NCBI RefSeq assembly: GCF_954871325.1
Contig: NC_088777.1
Location: 17,275,366-17,339,365, forward strand
DNA: 64,000 bases
Direction: 5' to 3'
DNA from: Gordionus sp. m RMFG-2023
Taxonomy: Eukaryota; Nematomorpha; Gordioida; Chordodea; Parachordodidae
The translations under genes and the position numbers were made by a program. This document shows positions 40,401 through 51,239 of the stretch, piece by piece (the first letter of the stretch is position 1; each line of letters opens with the position of its first letter). The notes beneath the pieces are model-generated. The model saw only the letters and a list, made by a program, of their open reading frames with translations, searched no databases and had not been told where the DNA came from.

Positions 40401-42818
40401 CTATTATATGAAAATAATTAAAACCAATATACTTAAATTTAAGCAAAGAGGGTGAATGAACTTTAATAATTTCTTATTAAATGCATTTTATTATTAATAT
40501 CTTAATTAATTTAAGATGAATTTTTGGAAATTTATAAACTTACTAAGAGTTACTTTACTATAATTTAAACAAACTTAATCAATAAGTTTTATTTTATAAC
40601 ACTCAACTTTATAATATTTTAAAACATGTTATTTGAACCATAACGTTTATAATATTGTAGACTTTCTAATTATTTGCCACAAAAACCATAAATTATAGTT
40701 TGGGTAATTTTAAGGCAAAAAATTTTTTAGAAAAATTTGAGTCAAAATTATATTTTATTAAGATATTAGAAATGAAATATTTAATCTACTAAATATATAA
40801 ATTCATTTATATTTCACATTTGTTTTACAAAAATAATTAAAATGTTTATTAATATGTTAAAAAACATTATTTTCAAAAAAAAAATGGAAAATTTTTGGAA
40901 ATGGCCAGCTAATTTTTCTTCCACTTTCAAGGGCATGGCTTGCCCCAGCATATCCTCCCTAATACATAACTAGTTTTTTTTTTAAATGTGTCTCTTTAAG
41001 TTATTTTCAATTTACTTTTTAGCTAGCCAAAAAATTAATTATAACTTTCTTTTTTTCCCTCTTTATTCTATGTTTTTTTTATTTTTACTCCACTAATTAT
41101 ATTTTAATGTTAAAGAGCACATGATTTATTGATGACAAAAAAAAGTAATGAATTAAAATTCAAATATGATATATTATAGTAATTTGTCCGATAACATAAA
41201 AAACAATCTTAAAGAAGTGGGAGAAAATAATTGTGATACCTCTATCAATATTTTATATTGTAAAATATATTCTCAATAGATAAGAGATGTACATGACATT
41301 TTTTTATTAATACTACTGATTCTGTAACCTAAAATGTAATTGTAGCATTTATTTAAAAAAAACAAGATATGATTTATTAATAATATAAAGATTTTCATTT
41401 ATTTTTCATTATGAAATTTATAGAATTAAATTAAAAGTAAAAAGAAATAAGAAAAGAGTATCTATTTTTATCTTACCATTTTGTTGGTTTAGAAACTAGG
41501 TTTTTTTTATATAAAATCCTAACTTAATGTGGGCTAAGAAAATCCTTTAATTTATGAAGGCTATTATTTTTGGATGAGTCAATAGTATCACTTAAAATTG
41601 AAGGTATCAATAATACTGATACCACAAGTATCATTTATTAGTGTTCATATCCAAAATTTATATCAGAGAACATTAATAAAAGCATTCACTCATTTGGAAA
41701 ACAAAAAAATTGGTATAAATTTAATGTTGGCTTATCTATAATGTTGTTAAAAAGCTTGTTTTGAGTGATTTTTTTGAAAGGGTAACTCGATGATATATCC
41801 ATAAAAATATTACACTCAAGATTTTGCTGATAGATGGCACAAAGATTTGAACATTTATTGACAAAATCTTGAGTTGGCAATATATTTCTTACTAAAATAT
41901 TGAGTTAGGCATTTTTAAATCTCAAATCAAGCCATTTATTAGCAACATTACTTATCTAACTACTTTAAAAATTTGTGACCCCCATCTTAACTAAAATATT
42001 TATATAAATGTTTTTTCCATAGTTATATAATTGTCAAATTTATGAAAAAATTGAGATCAAAAATTAAAATAATCACATTTAGATAAATCGGTCTTTCTTT
42101 TGCTTCAAATATAAAATTCAAAAGATTAAATTGTGAGTGAAAAGTAAATAAAACTGCAGCCTCATTAGGAGGAAGAATATAGGGGCTCAAGACAACTTGA
42201 ATTTTTTAGATATATGGTCTCTTTTTGCAAATTTAAGGTAAAATTACCTTTTGTGCTAATTTTAAATAGAAATACTATTTGTGTTTTTTTGGCTAATGTT
42301 ATAAATAAAAATTGGGCCCCTCAAGTTGAAAAAGCTAGCAACACTAATGAAATAAAGTATAGTAGGTATTTTGAATAACCACAACATTTTTTTTTATTTT
42401 TTTTAAATTAAAATTTTACAATTTGTTACGAAAGTCATAAAATTTGAAGTAATCTAATATAAGCATTAACAGTATTTTAATTAAATAACAATTAAAAATA
42501 GCTTTATAAGAATATTATACCAAAGTTCTTTTATATATTTCTTAAACTTAATACATTATATATTTTGTAACAAAAAGTATACTGTAAATGTAGCACAATT
42601 AATATAATTTTAGAGTCTTATAAATATTGAAATTTTAAATTTAAAAGTAATCATAATTAAATAATTATTAATTTTTACATTAATGAAAATGAAGTGGTAG
42701 AAATCTGTTGTGAATTTTTTTTACGATAGAAGATATAATAATATCCGAGAATAAAGAAGGCTGATAACAATATAACATCTCCCACCCCTATTAAAGGCCC
42801 TTGAGAATTATTTTCCAT
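25468..42818 (-). CDS. POR: NADPH-cytochrome P450 reductase, 16 exons
   Basis: Exons: 42679-42818, 39926-39983, 38303-38431, 33101-33250, 32361-32485, 31671-31760, 31406-31510, 31229-31345, 30977-31095, 30284-30460, 29610-29746, 29415-29487, 29040-29306, 28762-28842, 28544-28694, 25468-25612. All phases fit, giving 687 aa (human 677). The enzyme sits on the ER membrane and passes electrons from NADPH through FAD and FMN to P450s and haem oxygenase. Seen in order: N-terminal membrane anchor (about 13-31), FMN loop YGSQTGTAE (74-82), [13 protein letters not shown] (127-139), [17 protein letters not shown] motif RYYSISS (440-446), GVATNW (474-479), NADPH motif GPGTGLAPF (541-549), and a C-terminus ending in VWS. 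All hallmark residues are present, so it looks functional. ATG 42818 is chosen because it directly precedes the anchor; an upstream in-frame ATG at 42878 would add 20 residues. The last exon lies 2.9 kb away, beyond a hAT insertion. Confidence 0.95.
26708..27070 (+). mobile_element. 363-bp MITE nested in the hAT
   Basis: The inverted ends CAGGGTTGTGAAC match exactly over 13 bases. Flanks are ACTAAAAC (26700-26707) and ACAAAAAC (27071-27078), 7 of 8 identical. CAG ends with an 8-bp duplication indicate a hAT-type MITE. It interrupts the host element, so it is the younger insertion. Confidence 0.85.
27715..27925. mobile_element. MITE copy (GGCTAACTCAATATTTT family)
   Basis: Inverted arms: TTTTTAAAAAGGCTAACTC at the left, and a run of AAAATATTGTTTACC then TTTAAAAATCGGC at the right. 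It resembles the MITEs at 41739-41950 and 51018-51239. The outer ends are eroded. It lies inside the 2.1 kb hAT, so at least two insertions followed that one. Confidence 0.6.
33925..34205. repeat. Left copy of a 270-bp direct repeat in P450 reductase intron 3
   Basis: Shares a long, gapped match with 37978-38265 in the same orientation (common blocks such as AACTTTATATAATATGCAATG and ATATGCATGTAAGACATCATG, each cited here for order only). The two copies are 4.05 kb apart. No retroelement genes or TG..CA ends were seen, so I call it a direct repeat of unknown origin. Confidence 0.8.
34206..36060. other. Intron stretch with strong G-over-C strand bias
   Basis: From about 34200 to 35650 the plus strand has very few C residues but many G. 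Several consecutive 60-base lines hold none or one C against eight or more G. A degenerate tandem array occupies the right part. ORF 35769-35993 is A+T-driven. No gene is seen. Confidence 0.6.
35270..35635. repeat. Degenerate tandem array, unit about 60 bp
   Basis: Five to six imperfect units share the words TTTAAATTTAAAGAAATCTT and AATGATAAGTTGTAAAA. The drift between units suggests an old array. Confidence 0.65.
36098..37655 (-). mobile_element. LINE (non-LTR retrotransposon) fragment, RT end plus C-terminal domain
   Basis: On the minus strand the order is: RT remnants near 37600-37430 ([15 protein letters not shown], then in another frame WYLDH at the place of the RT YxDD box); a later block near 37050-36930 with [18 protein letters not shown], typical of the RT thumb region in a group of animal LINEs; then an open 209-codon ORF (36727-36098) with a C-x2-C ... 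H-x4-C finger, an RHD motif, KRPDG and LMWDF. That C-terminal layout resembles a restriction-like endonuclease type domain, but the assignment is from motif memory. The 5' part is missing, the YxDD box is altered and frames shift, so the copy is dead. It sits antisense-neutral, in the same orientation as the host gene, inside P450 reductase intron 3. Confidence 0.78.
37825..37917. repeat. 31-bp tandem repeat, three copies
   Basis: Units at 37825, 37856 and 37887 share AAAAATGAAGCGAATTTTGG. The first two differ at two or three positions, the third more. It lies between the LINE fragment and the right direct repeat. Confidence 0.85.
37978..38265. repeat. Right copy of the 270-bp direct repeat
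   Basis: Partner of 33925-34205 in the same orientation, starting at TTACATTATAT and ending near ATATTTCA. It ends only about 40 bp from the splice donor of P450 reductase exon 3 (38303). Between the copies lie the G-biased stretch, the tandem arrays and the LINE fragment. Confidence 0.8.
39984..42678. other. First intron of P450 reductase
   Basis: 2.7 kb of A+T-rich sequence. The 212-bp MITE at 41739 is the only well-defined element. A short GGTATC / GATACC block at 41608-41630 resembles one at 33842-33875. No gene is visible. Confidence 0.55.
41739..41950. mobile_element. 212-bp hAT-like MITE with intact target duplication
   Basis: The ends TAATGTTGTTAAAAAGCTTG and (right, reverse complement) TAATGTTGCTAATAAATGGC are flanked by perfect 8-bp CTTATCTA (41731-41738 and 41951-41958). 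It is close to the MITEs at 51018 and 27715, and its ends resemble the TAGTGTTGTTAA ends of the hATs at 18003 and 26285. It lies in P450 reductase intron 1. Confidence 0.88.
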
Positions 42819-43336
42819 ATTTCGTGACAAATTAATAATAAATTTTAAAAATATATGAATGAATGTTAAACCAGTCAAAGACCTTATGGGTTCGGTTTGT
42901 TTCTACGTTTCTATGGGCGTATAACTGCAAAAAAAATAATAATATAAATGTTTGCGGTATAGTTATGCCTCGATCGTCATGGGTCACATCACCCATCCCC
43001 GCCCAAAAAAAACGAATGACGGTATTGCCTCCTTCAAAACCATCACCTCATGTGCTATCCCAAAAATTTTATTCTCTCACCATGAAAATATGTCATTTCA
43101 AAAATTTTATTCTCTGATCTTTACACCTTATGATATTTTAGGCCCCTCTAAGTTAAAAAAATAAAAGGAACTTTAAATCAAAAATATACTTCCCTTTCCA
43201 TCCTACTTCCATTTAATCAAATAATAATATCGTCTTCAATATTATCTATCCATTCTAATTCAATAATAATCTTGCGTTACATTTATGGTTTAGCTTGGGT
43301 ACTATATTCATCTTTTTGCTGATAAGGCATAAACAT
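42819..43336. other. Upstream flank of P450 reductase
   Basis: Promoter side of the minus-strand gene. A GC-richer patch at 42960-43040 (CGATCG, CCCATCCCCGCCC) is noticeable, but no defined promoter motif is seen. Overlapping small ORFs at 42863-43164 have no recognisable match. Confidence 0.4.
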
Positions 43337-43435
43337 AGGCGTAGCGAAGTCAGAAATTTATCACTTTTTGTGAAAGCTAATAAAAAAATATCCCCCTTAG
43401 TCCTGCCCCCCTCCCTGACCTACGAAAATGTATGC
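43337..43435 (+). repeat. C-rich element end, family with TATCCCCCTTAGTCCT core
   Basis: GGCGTAGCGAAGTC is followed by AGCTAATAAA and ATATCCCCCTTAGTCCTGCC. The same order occurs at 63863-64000 and, more diverged, at 49629-49740, so this is the end of a dispersed element. Confidence 0.65.
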
Positions 43436-43779
43436 ATATATCTTAAACAATAATTTGAAAGAAAGAATGTAAAAGTTGATGTTTTTTTTATAAAACTATT
43501 CATCATAATTTATACATTTTTGGAAAAAAGCATTAATATATATAAAAAGTGAACCAAAAATGTTTTTTAAAAAATGGAATATAAGCCAAAGATAAGTCTT
43601 AAGTCTTAAGACAAAAGTGAAATGTATTATAACTATTAATAATAGATCCATAAAATTACTAAATAATATAATATATCAAATATAATTTTTTATAAAGTGA
43701 GTAATTTTAATTTATTTATTTTAATAAAAGTAAATTATAATAAAACTAATTAAATCATAAATTAAATAAAAAATTAAAG

Positions 43780-44490
43780 CACAATACAAACACTGGATAT
43801 TATATGTGGTAGATTTACAGTATATCTAATTTTATCAATTATCATAGGACAATCAAATAATTAACCAATATAGCGAATTATATATTTTACAGAAAATTAT
43901 AAAATATTGATAAGGACATGAGAAAATATATTTTAAAGACATTGTGAGATAAATATTATGAAGATTATTTTTTAATATCTTTTTTATTTAAAATAAATAG
44001 ATGGCGTTAAATAATTAAATGCTAATTGTTGATATATTTATTATCAAGAGCATTGATTAGTAAATTTTGTAAAATATTAACTATAATAAATTCCCTACTG
44101 TCAAATATGTCTGTAAAAGTGGAATCTTCCCTAGAATTTTGTAAGCAATTCTATATAATAGAGGAATATCAACTATATGTCTACGTACTTTTATAAATAA
44201 ATTTCTTATACTAGTTTGGAATAAATTATTATCATGCTCTTATAATAATGTATATATAAGTAATTTATTATATTTTATATAAACTAATAAAAATGAATTT
44301 CATATTTGTTCCAGGTTTATTTTTTTTATTAAAAATAACCTCTCTTGTCAAAATATTTTATGACTATATATAGACTAAAGTAACCCGGCCAAAGGACGGG
44401 CAAAAGCGGGCCGAAGGCCCGCCCAAATGGGGTTTTAGGGCGAAGCCACCAGAAAATATAAATTACCCCCCCCCCCTTAAGAAAATCCTG
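43780..44490 (+). mobile_element. Family A related repeat, copy 3
   Basis: The block 43990-44215 matches 21430-21660 of copy 1 around AAATAGATGGCGTTAAA. The right end differs: a GC-rich stretch (CGGGCCGAAGGCCCGCCC, a hairpin), GAAGCCACC, a C run and AAGAAAATCCTGGCTACGCC, as in the hAT end at 51603. It may be a composite of two elements. Confidence 0.6.
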
Positions 44491-45289
44491 GCTACGCCTA
44501 TTGGAATAAATAAAAAAAGGCTTTAAAAAACTATTTATAAATTTCTTTGGTAGGAAATTGAAAAATGGTAATCAAATTAGGATATTTTAATGTAATAGGA
44601 ATAAAACAAAAAAAATTTTTGACTCATCCATCGACTTGTAGTTTCCCCAATTAAATATAATAATTCAGGGAAATGATGAGAAGTATCTTCTCCCAGCACT
44701 TAAACTTCCCTAAACCAGAAAAATAGACTAGTCCACATTATTAAAAAAGTGGGGAGGTGTAGCGAGATCATTAGTTTTTAATATGCTGGGGTAAAATTGT
44801 CTTAAATAATGATATATTTCAATTTTATAATATAAATGTCAATCGATTTTAATTTTTTCTGCACATTTTTGTTTAAAAAAATCTAATCAAGATTCGATTC
44901 TTGAATTTTTTTGTTATTATTTTTGTGTTCTATTTTGATAATACCAGGGTTGCATTGCGAGCAGGGTCTAAGCTCCCCCTCCCCCGCTAATTTTTTGATT
45001 GTTGGCTAACTTTCAAAAATTTGAAGAGGGTCTGAGCTCCATCGTCAAAATTTTATAATATCTTTTTCAAAAGTATTATTTAGTTATAAATTAAAATTTT
45101 TATTGAAAAATAGATATTTTTCTCTTTTTCATATTTTTTTATAGCTACAAATACCCATAAATTTTTAGTTCGGAAGGGGAGGGGTATTTTAGTCTATCTT
45201 TCGATGACTATCTAAACAATCGGAGTACAATGTCAAAAAAGAAATTATTTATTATGCTCAAATATTATGAGTGGAAATAAGTAATCATT

Positions 45290-45960
45290 ACGTGTCAGGT
45301 TGAGTATCGCAAGTGCCTGAGATTAGTTCAATTACTCTCCACTATCAAAATGTCATTCAAAAAGAATATTCTTCCTCTTCATAATTTAATAATCATCCTC
45401 TTTGTAAAAATCTTCGTCTTATTTAAATATTATTTAAATATTTTATTAATTTATGCTTAAATGTAATATTTGATAGGCAAGAAGTAGTTTGCAATATCTG
45501 TTAATAATTGTTTTATTAATTAAATCATGTTAACATGGACTAACATATCATGTTCAAGAAGAATACTCATCCTCTTTATAGTAAAATAATCGTCCTCTTT
45601 GTTATAAATGAGATATATTATATATATTATTAATGTTATAAATGTCATATACAAATCAATCATGCATGTATATACGAATTGTAATTATATACCATTTTAT
45701 CATATGACATATTCATACTAAATAAAGGAATTATATACTCTTTATCCAAATCTTCATCTCTTTAAATTTTTTATATATTACTTTAATATTTGATACGAAT
45801 TGATTTATAATTTACGTTTAAGTATGATTAGTAATAGGCAGAAAGTAATATATGTAATAAATTGCGCTAACACTGACTAACTTATCATGTTCAAGAAGAA
45901 CCAATACTTCCTAATTAAGCGGTAGACTTTACTGGTTACTTTCAATTTTATATTATTTTA
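45290..45960. repeat. Degenerate local duplication
   Basis: Blocks with TATCATGTTCAAGAAGAA preceded by GACTAAC occur near 45540 and 45870, and a CATCCTCTTTGTAAA / CGTCCTCTTTGTTA theme recurs at 45355-45600. This suggests an old tandem duplication of about 200-350 bp. Boundaries are uncertain and no gene is present. Confidence 0.45.
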
Positions 45961-46982
45961 ATTATAATACATCTGGCCCCAGACCTAAAGAAAATACTAT
46001 TATTCACTCAAAAAATATTTTAATCAGTTTTTATTTGCTACCGTTCGATGTTGTTATATTATGCCGATAAAAATATTCTTGATCCCCTCCCCCTCAGATC
46101 TAGATTCGCTCACTAGGGGGAGATCGATTAGGATTCGGATAGATTTTTTGGTCAACTAAAATACAACTTTACATATAAATAAAGCGAAACGCGGTTAATA
46201 GGCGTTCTAAAATAAAATTCCCATTTTCATAGTGATTACGAAATGCTTTATCATTCCTTAAATAAAACCCCGATTTATATAACCCTTTTAAAAAAGTGAT
46301 AATCGCGGACATTTCCGATAACTTTAAAAATTACAACAGAATATATATTTAAAAAGCTTAACTCAAATTAATTAATAATATATATCGAAGTAAGTATGAT
46401 AATATGTTTTAAAAGCAAAAAAATTTAGAAATAAAATGTAAGTATAAATAAATTCGATCTAGCCTAGCCCGGTTTTTATCAGTGGAGTCACTATATAGGA
46501 AAGGGAAGCGCGGGGGCTCTAATCCCCTGAAAATTTTGAATAGCTCCCTTACGAAAAAATTTTTTGTTTTTAATGGCTTCCTAATATCCTCCTGAACTAA
46601 AAATAAATTTTTTGATAGCCCCCTGAACGATTTCTTTTATAATTCTATTAAATATTATATATAGATTTGATTTTATTATTTAAAAATTAATTAGACTATC
46701 TAAATTTTTATTAAATGAGATTAGATTAATGCTTTAAATTATATTTTATTATTTAAAAATTAATAAGACTATCTCTATTTTTATTTAATGAGTACAATTT
46801 TAGGTAAAATGCCACTTTTACAGACATATTTGAAAGTTATAGAATATATTACAGTTAATATTTTAATAAACTTTTCTAATCAATGCTATTGATAATAAAT
46901 ATAAGTAACAACTTGCATTCAATTCTTTAACGCCATCTATTATTTTTAGAAATATTGTTAAAAATTTAACATCATATTATTC

Positions 46983-47384
46983 AGGTTAATGATGCTTGGT
47001 ACCTTAAGGTACCATCTATCAAATTTGAATTTTTTTCATTTTTCATTTGGATAGGCACTACCAAATATATTTATAATATATATTTGAAAAATCGTGATTT
47101 TTGGAAAGCCTCTATGGCCTAGTAGGCAAGAGCTTGGTTTACTTATCCCATGCTTCCGGGTTCGATCCCGAGAATGATCATCTTTTTATTCTTATTCTAA
47201 CTTGGTGGTTCCATCCTTGGGGGGATGATATATAGGAGGCCGGACTCGACCACGTGATTCCGTATTAATATATTTAATAATAAGAATCTTATTACATTTT
47301 AATAAATTTTGGTCGATATTTAGCAAATTAAGTTGGTATTTAGAATATTTCCACACATTCACTTGGTAGTAAGCATCATTAACC
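46983..47384. mobile_element. 402-bp MITE carrying a tRNA-like segment
   Basis: The inverted ends are AGGTTAATGATGCTTGGTACC and (right) GGTTAATGATGCTTACTACC. The 8-bp TATTATTC stands on both sides (46975-46982, 47385-47392). Copy 1 of family A has a single ATTATTC at the matching place near 21395, an empty site. The ends hug a SINE-like interior. Confidence 0.85.
47108..47275 (+). mobile_element. tRNA-derived SINE-like segment
   Basis: A box TGGCCTAGTAGG (47115-47126) and a near-perfect B box GGTTCGATCCC (47159-47169) are spaced 32 bp apart, and the T arm CGGGTTCGATCCCG pairs well. The acceptor ends (GCCTCTA versus AGAATGA) do not pair, so it is not a working tRNA gene. A tail GGCCGGACTCGACCACGTG follows. 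It lies within the 402-bp MITE. Confidence 0.65.
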
Positions 47385-48224
47385 TATTATTCATATCCCA
47401 CAATGGATGTAATTTTATTAGATATCTTTTTTTCTTTCTCTTTTTTATATGTTTTTAGGAAAGCCAATTTTTCCTTCTTTGATTTACGATCTTTATAGAT
47501 ATTATTTGTTCTTCTCTGTTTATATTATAAAATAGTAAAACACTATATTTAAAAAAGATTAATTTTTTCAAAAAATTGATATACTAAACCTCATCATAAA
47601 ATTTTCCAAAATTTTGTAAGCACTAACTAACTATAAAGCTTAAGCTAGTGTTTGCAGCCCAGTCTTGTCCCTACGGTTTTTTTCTAAGACAAAACAGGAC
47701 TATAGATCGGTAAGTCGGATGGGATCAGAGGGATTGTCAGTTCAGTTTGGTTCTGTCGGTCCAGCCCATTCCAATCCTATCTAATATAAGTTTTGTACAA
47801 TAGTTAACGTTTCTATGTATGAATTTCGTCAAGGGTATTGTTGTTTGTTACACAATAACTGTTAAAGAACATTTTATTTTACTCTTCTCTTCTTTATTTG
47901 TTTATGTTGTTGCTTATTGAATTATAACATAATAGGATGAAGACCAGGAAAGAGCTAACACTAAGCTTGCTAACAAAACAAGCTTGCACTCATACATAAC
48001 TAACATAACGCCATATTTATTATATTTAGAAACATATTAAATTTATGATGAAATACCGAAAAAATATCCATTCCCATCCCATAGATAGAGATGTAAGAGA
48101 ACAAGAAATCTAATATTAAAATGATAAAAAATTATACAAAGGAAATCAATAACTTGCAATTAGAGAGTAGTAGATGTTTATAATCGAATGTTAACATATA
48201 TAATTAGCCTACAACTTTTTATCG

Positions 48225-48621
48225 AAATTGAAAGGGGTCGGCCGAAAATCTTGATTTTCTTGCTCATTTGACATGGAATGACCCAAAAATAGACCCGGCC
48301 CGTACCCGGCCGGCCTAATATTTTTAAGAAAATTCGGGCCAGGTCGGGTCGGGCCTTAGAAAATATATCAAAATTTATCATTTTATGTTAAATTTCTTAT
48401 GTAAAATAAAAATATGTGATTTTATTTATAGAAAGTAGACGCCAAATAACATATATCGTTTATTTTGAGTAATTATAAAAATTAATTTCTATATTTAAAT
48501 AAATTCGGGCCGAGCTGGCAAAATTTTTTAAAAAAAATTTCGAGTTCGGGCCTGGCAAAACTTTATAAAAAAATTTCGGGCCGTGGCGGGCTTGAAAAAT
48601 TGGACCCGATGCAGATCACCA
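48225..48621 (-). mobile_element. hAT-like MITE copy, long form (TAGTGATCTGCA family)
   Basis: On the minus strand it starts TGGTGATCTGCATCGGG and matches the PSMD5 MITE to about position 48325. It then continues with GGCCGGGTACGGGCCGGGTC, absent from the PSMD5 copy, which suggests the latter is shortened. No target duplication was found. Confidence 0.72.
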
Positions 48622-48639
48622 ATTGCCATAACATAGAAA

Positions 48640-49620
48640 ATTCAGAGAGTTATGCGTTATCATTGTGTTGTTGATCGAAATATTGTGGGTTAAGTGCATA
48701 TTCTTGTTTGAAGAATTTATTCAGAATATCATTCATTATAAATAAGGTGAGAGAATGCAACCTTTAAGACCATAATTGGCTTAAATGGGTGATTTGATAT
48801 TTAGATGTTGTTTACTTTGCTATGATTGTCGTAAATTATTTTTATTAGCTATATTAGATGTTTATCTATTGCTATGCCTTCCAGTGAGGGCCATATCTTA
48901 TGCTGTATTATGGAGACCTGACTTATATCAATCATTAGGGCAAATTGGGGGACTTATGCATTCTAGCTTTTTCCAGAATAACCTAAAGCACCATGATTAG
49001 TTATATTAAGTTTCTGCGCTATAGCTTTTGAAAAAATCCTATTGATGATTGGTTTGATCCTGACTGATATTTTATATGTGAACATTTTTAGGGTAACTGG
49101 GATCAGTGCAATACCTCTGTAATCCTTCAGGCTATTAAGCTTCTTGTTTTTAGGGAAATTTAATATTATCGATGTCATCCATTCCTATGTAAAGTTGCCT
49201 GTGTTCCATACCTCATTAAAAAGAAGAACAGTAAACTGACCTTTAGATCTATCTTCAAGAGTTCTGCAAAGATCCTATTGATTTCGGCAGCTTTGTGCAT
49301 TATTAGTCGTTTAATGGTACTGATTATATCCATCAGGCTCAGGTTCCGGGTAGGTAATTGGAATGGATATCACATATAGATCTTGGCCACCTCGTTCTTT
49401 AAAGATTCATGTAATGATCTATCCATATAGCAAATTATTCCTTGAGGTCTGCAATAATTTTATTATATTCCATGTGTAATCTTGGTAAAGGGTTGGATTT
49501 AAAGAGTAATTTGAGAGAAAAGCCTTTTATATATTATTGTTGTCAAAATTAAATTGTATAAATTTAGTTAAGTTGGAAATAAATCGCCTTTTATCAGCTC
49601 TTATGCAGTGAATAATTATC
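48640..49620 (-). mobile_element. LINE reverse transcriptase fragment
   Basis: The minus strand reads MDIISTIKRLIMHKAAEIN (RT segment before domain 0, family ...IKxLKxNKAxGxDGI), then FAELLKI, and in another frame TSIILNFPKNKKLNSLKDYRG followed by IALIPVTLKMF, the classic RT block (...YRGIxLLPVxxKIF). The following part up to 48785 has weak coding character. Frame changes show it is dead. It does not look like the LINE at 36098, whose RT motifs belong to a different portion, so the relation is unknown. Confidence 0.75.
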
Positions 49621-50037
49621 TCGTGGGGCAGGCGCGTAACAAATGAAGGGGGGGGAATTCCCCCCATCGCAAATTTGACTGTTTTCATAAATATCATTTT
49701 AAGCTAATAAAAATTTTACCCTCCACCCCCCCCCCCCCCCAATCAAAATTTTACAAATATTTGAATATCAATTTTCCAACATAAAATTTATTTTTTATAA
49801 ATAAATATTATTAAAATTTCCTTTCCTTGTGAGTACATTAACATTATTCAAAAACATTAATAAAATAAAAAAAATTTAAGTCAAAGAGATTGAAATCAAA
49901 TGGTAATTTATTTATTATTATATATAATTATTTTATTAAATTCAAAATTATTAGTAAGTTAGAATTAATAAGTATTTTTAATATTAATTATTAATAAATA
50001 TATATAATAGAAATACAAAAGTTAAATAAGGCTTAGC

Positions 50038-50923
50038 ATGAAAAAAAGTAATGTGTCGTCAGAAGCGATATCATTATTGAATTCAATTGATCAATCAGAG
50101 TTTATCATTGCTGCTAGTTGCATCAATAAATTATTTTCCTATAGCTCACTACTTTGTAGAAATCTACAAAAACCAAATATAAATTTGGTTCAGGTTATTG
50201 ATTAAGCAGAAAATAAATATGAACAGGTAGATACAATAAGAATGAATGCAGATGAATATTTTTATAATATTTATATAGACGTTATATCGAAGGCTAAATT
50301 TTATGATATAACACTAATTAAACCTCGTCTAGCACCTGGGCAATTATTGAGATGTAAAATAAATATTGGCTCAACTAAAGAATATTATAAAATATCCACT
50401 TTCATCCCATTCTTAGATACTTTTTTATCGCAAATAAAAGTACGGTTTTTAGATAAAAAACAAGTCTTTAGCAATCTTCAAGTTTTAATACCCAAAGATC
50501 TATCTTCGTTTTCTAATGACACTATTGGTAAAATTAAATATTTTGCAAAATTTTATTCCTATGATATTGATACTGAAATAAATTTAATCAGTGAATTCGA
50601 ATTGTGGTATAAATATTTACTACGTTTAGCTATTTTACCTGAGCATGCTATTGATGCGCTCAATCGGTGTAAAGAAACCTTGGCTCAAATTCCTAATATT
50701 TTGAAGTTGTTTTATATTCTACCATGTTTGTCTATAATAACATGTACGAATGCAAGGACTTTCCAACTTAAGAAGGTTGAAAACATATTTATGAAGTACT
50801 ACTTCCGAATCTCGGCTAAATGGGTTAGCACTGTTAAATATCCACAGAGATTTGGTTCCAACGACAAACAAAATTCTTGATGAATTGGCAACATTCCCAC
50901 GAAAATTAAAAATCACATTATAA
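50038..50923 (+). pseudogene. hAT transposase, C-terminal half (THAP12/52-kDa repressor-like group)
   Basis: From ATG 50038 the frame reads AISLLNSIDQSEFIIAAS, typical of the mid-transposase segment, is stopped once at about 50182 and reopens. It then gives TFIPFLDTFLSQIKVRF (family consensus YIPFLDxFIxQLxxRF) and the hAT dimerisation motif PNILKLFYILPCLSIITC. Near 50810 a frame change occurs: the true ending RLNGLALLNIHRDLVP and LDEL continues in another frame to TAA 50923. The N-terminal finger and the first catalytic parts are missing. The protein is therefore non-functional, but only two lesions are visible in this half, so the copy is not very old. Confidence 0.85.
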
Positions 50924-51017
50924 TTATAGTATTTAATAAAAAATTTTGTATAATATTGTATTTGATAAGAAGTTTAAAAAAACTTGTTTTTTAAATTATT
51001 TTCTTGTCAATATTTTA

Positions 51018-51239
51018 TAGTGTTGTTAAACGCCTCGTTTTGAGCCGAATTTTAAAAACGGCTAACTCAGTTATTTATCCAGAAAAATATTATGCAAGCC
51101 TGAAAATTTTGCTCATAGAAGGAGCAAAGGTCTAGACATATAGTATCGAAATTTCGAGGCTTAGTTAATATTTTTCTGGCGAAAATATTGAGTTAGCCGT
51201 TTTTAAAAAGCGGCTCAAAACGAGCCGTTTACACTACTA
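51018..51239. mobile_element. MITE with TAGTGTTGTTAAACG end, nested in the hAT
   Basis: The left end TAGTGTTGTTAAACG and right end (reverse complement) TAGTAGTGTAAACGGCTCG begin long inverted arms that share GGCTCGTTTTGAGCCG-like and AACGGCTAACTCA words. It is similar to 41739-41950 and 27715-27925. No clear target duplication was found. Confidence 0.75.

Larger units (their letters stand above)
46480..47445 (-). mobile_element. Family A repeat, copy 2, interrupted by a MITE
   Basis: Starts CAGTGGAGTCACTA and runs as the reverse complement of the 3' half of copy 1 (21360-22184), including the TTTAACGCCATCTATT core. At 46983 it is split by a 402-bp MITE and resumes at 47385, since copy 1 is continuous across that point. 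Confidence 0.75.

Noticed and set aside
42863-43164. Overlapping plus-strand ORFs upstream of P450 reductase
   Set aside because: Two frames of the same GC-richer patch are open together, with no family resemblance; more likely repeat or promoter-side sequence.
47108-47180. A functional tRNA gene
   Set aside because: The A and B boxes are good but the acceptor stem does not pair and no convincing anticodon arm is formed; it is better read as a tRNA-derived SINE segment.
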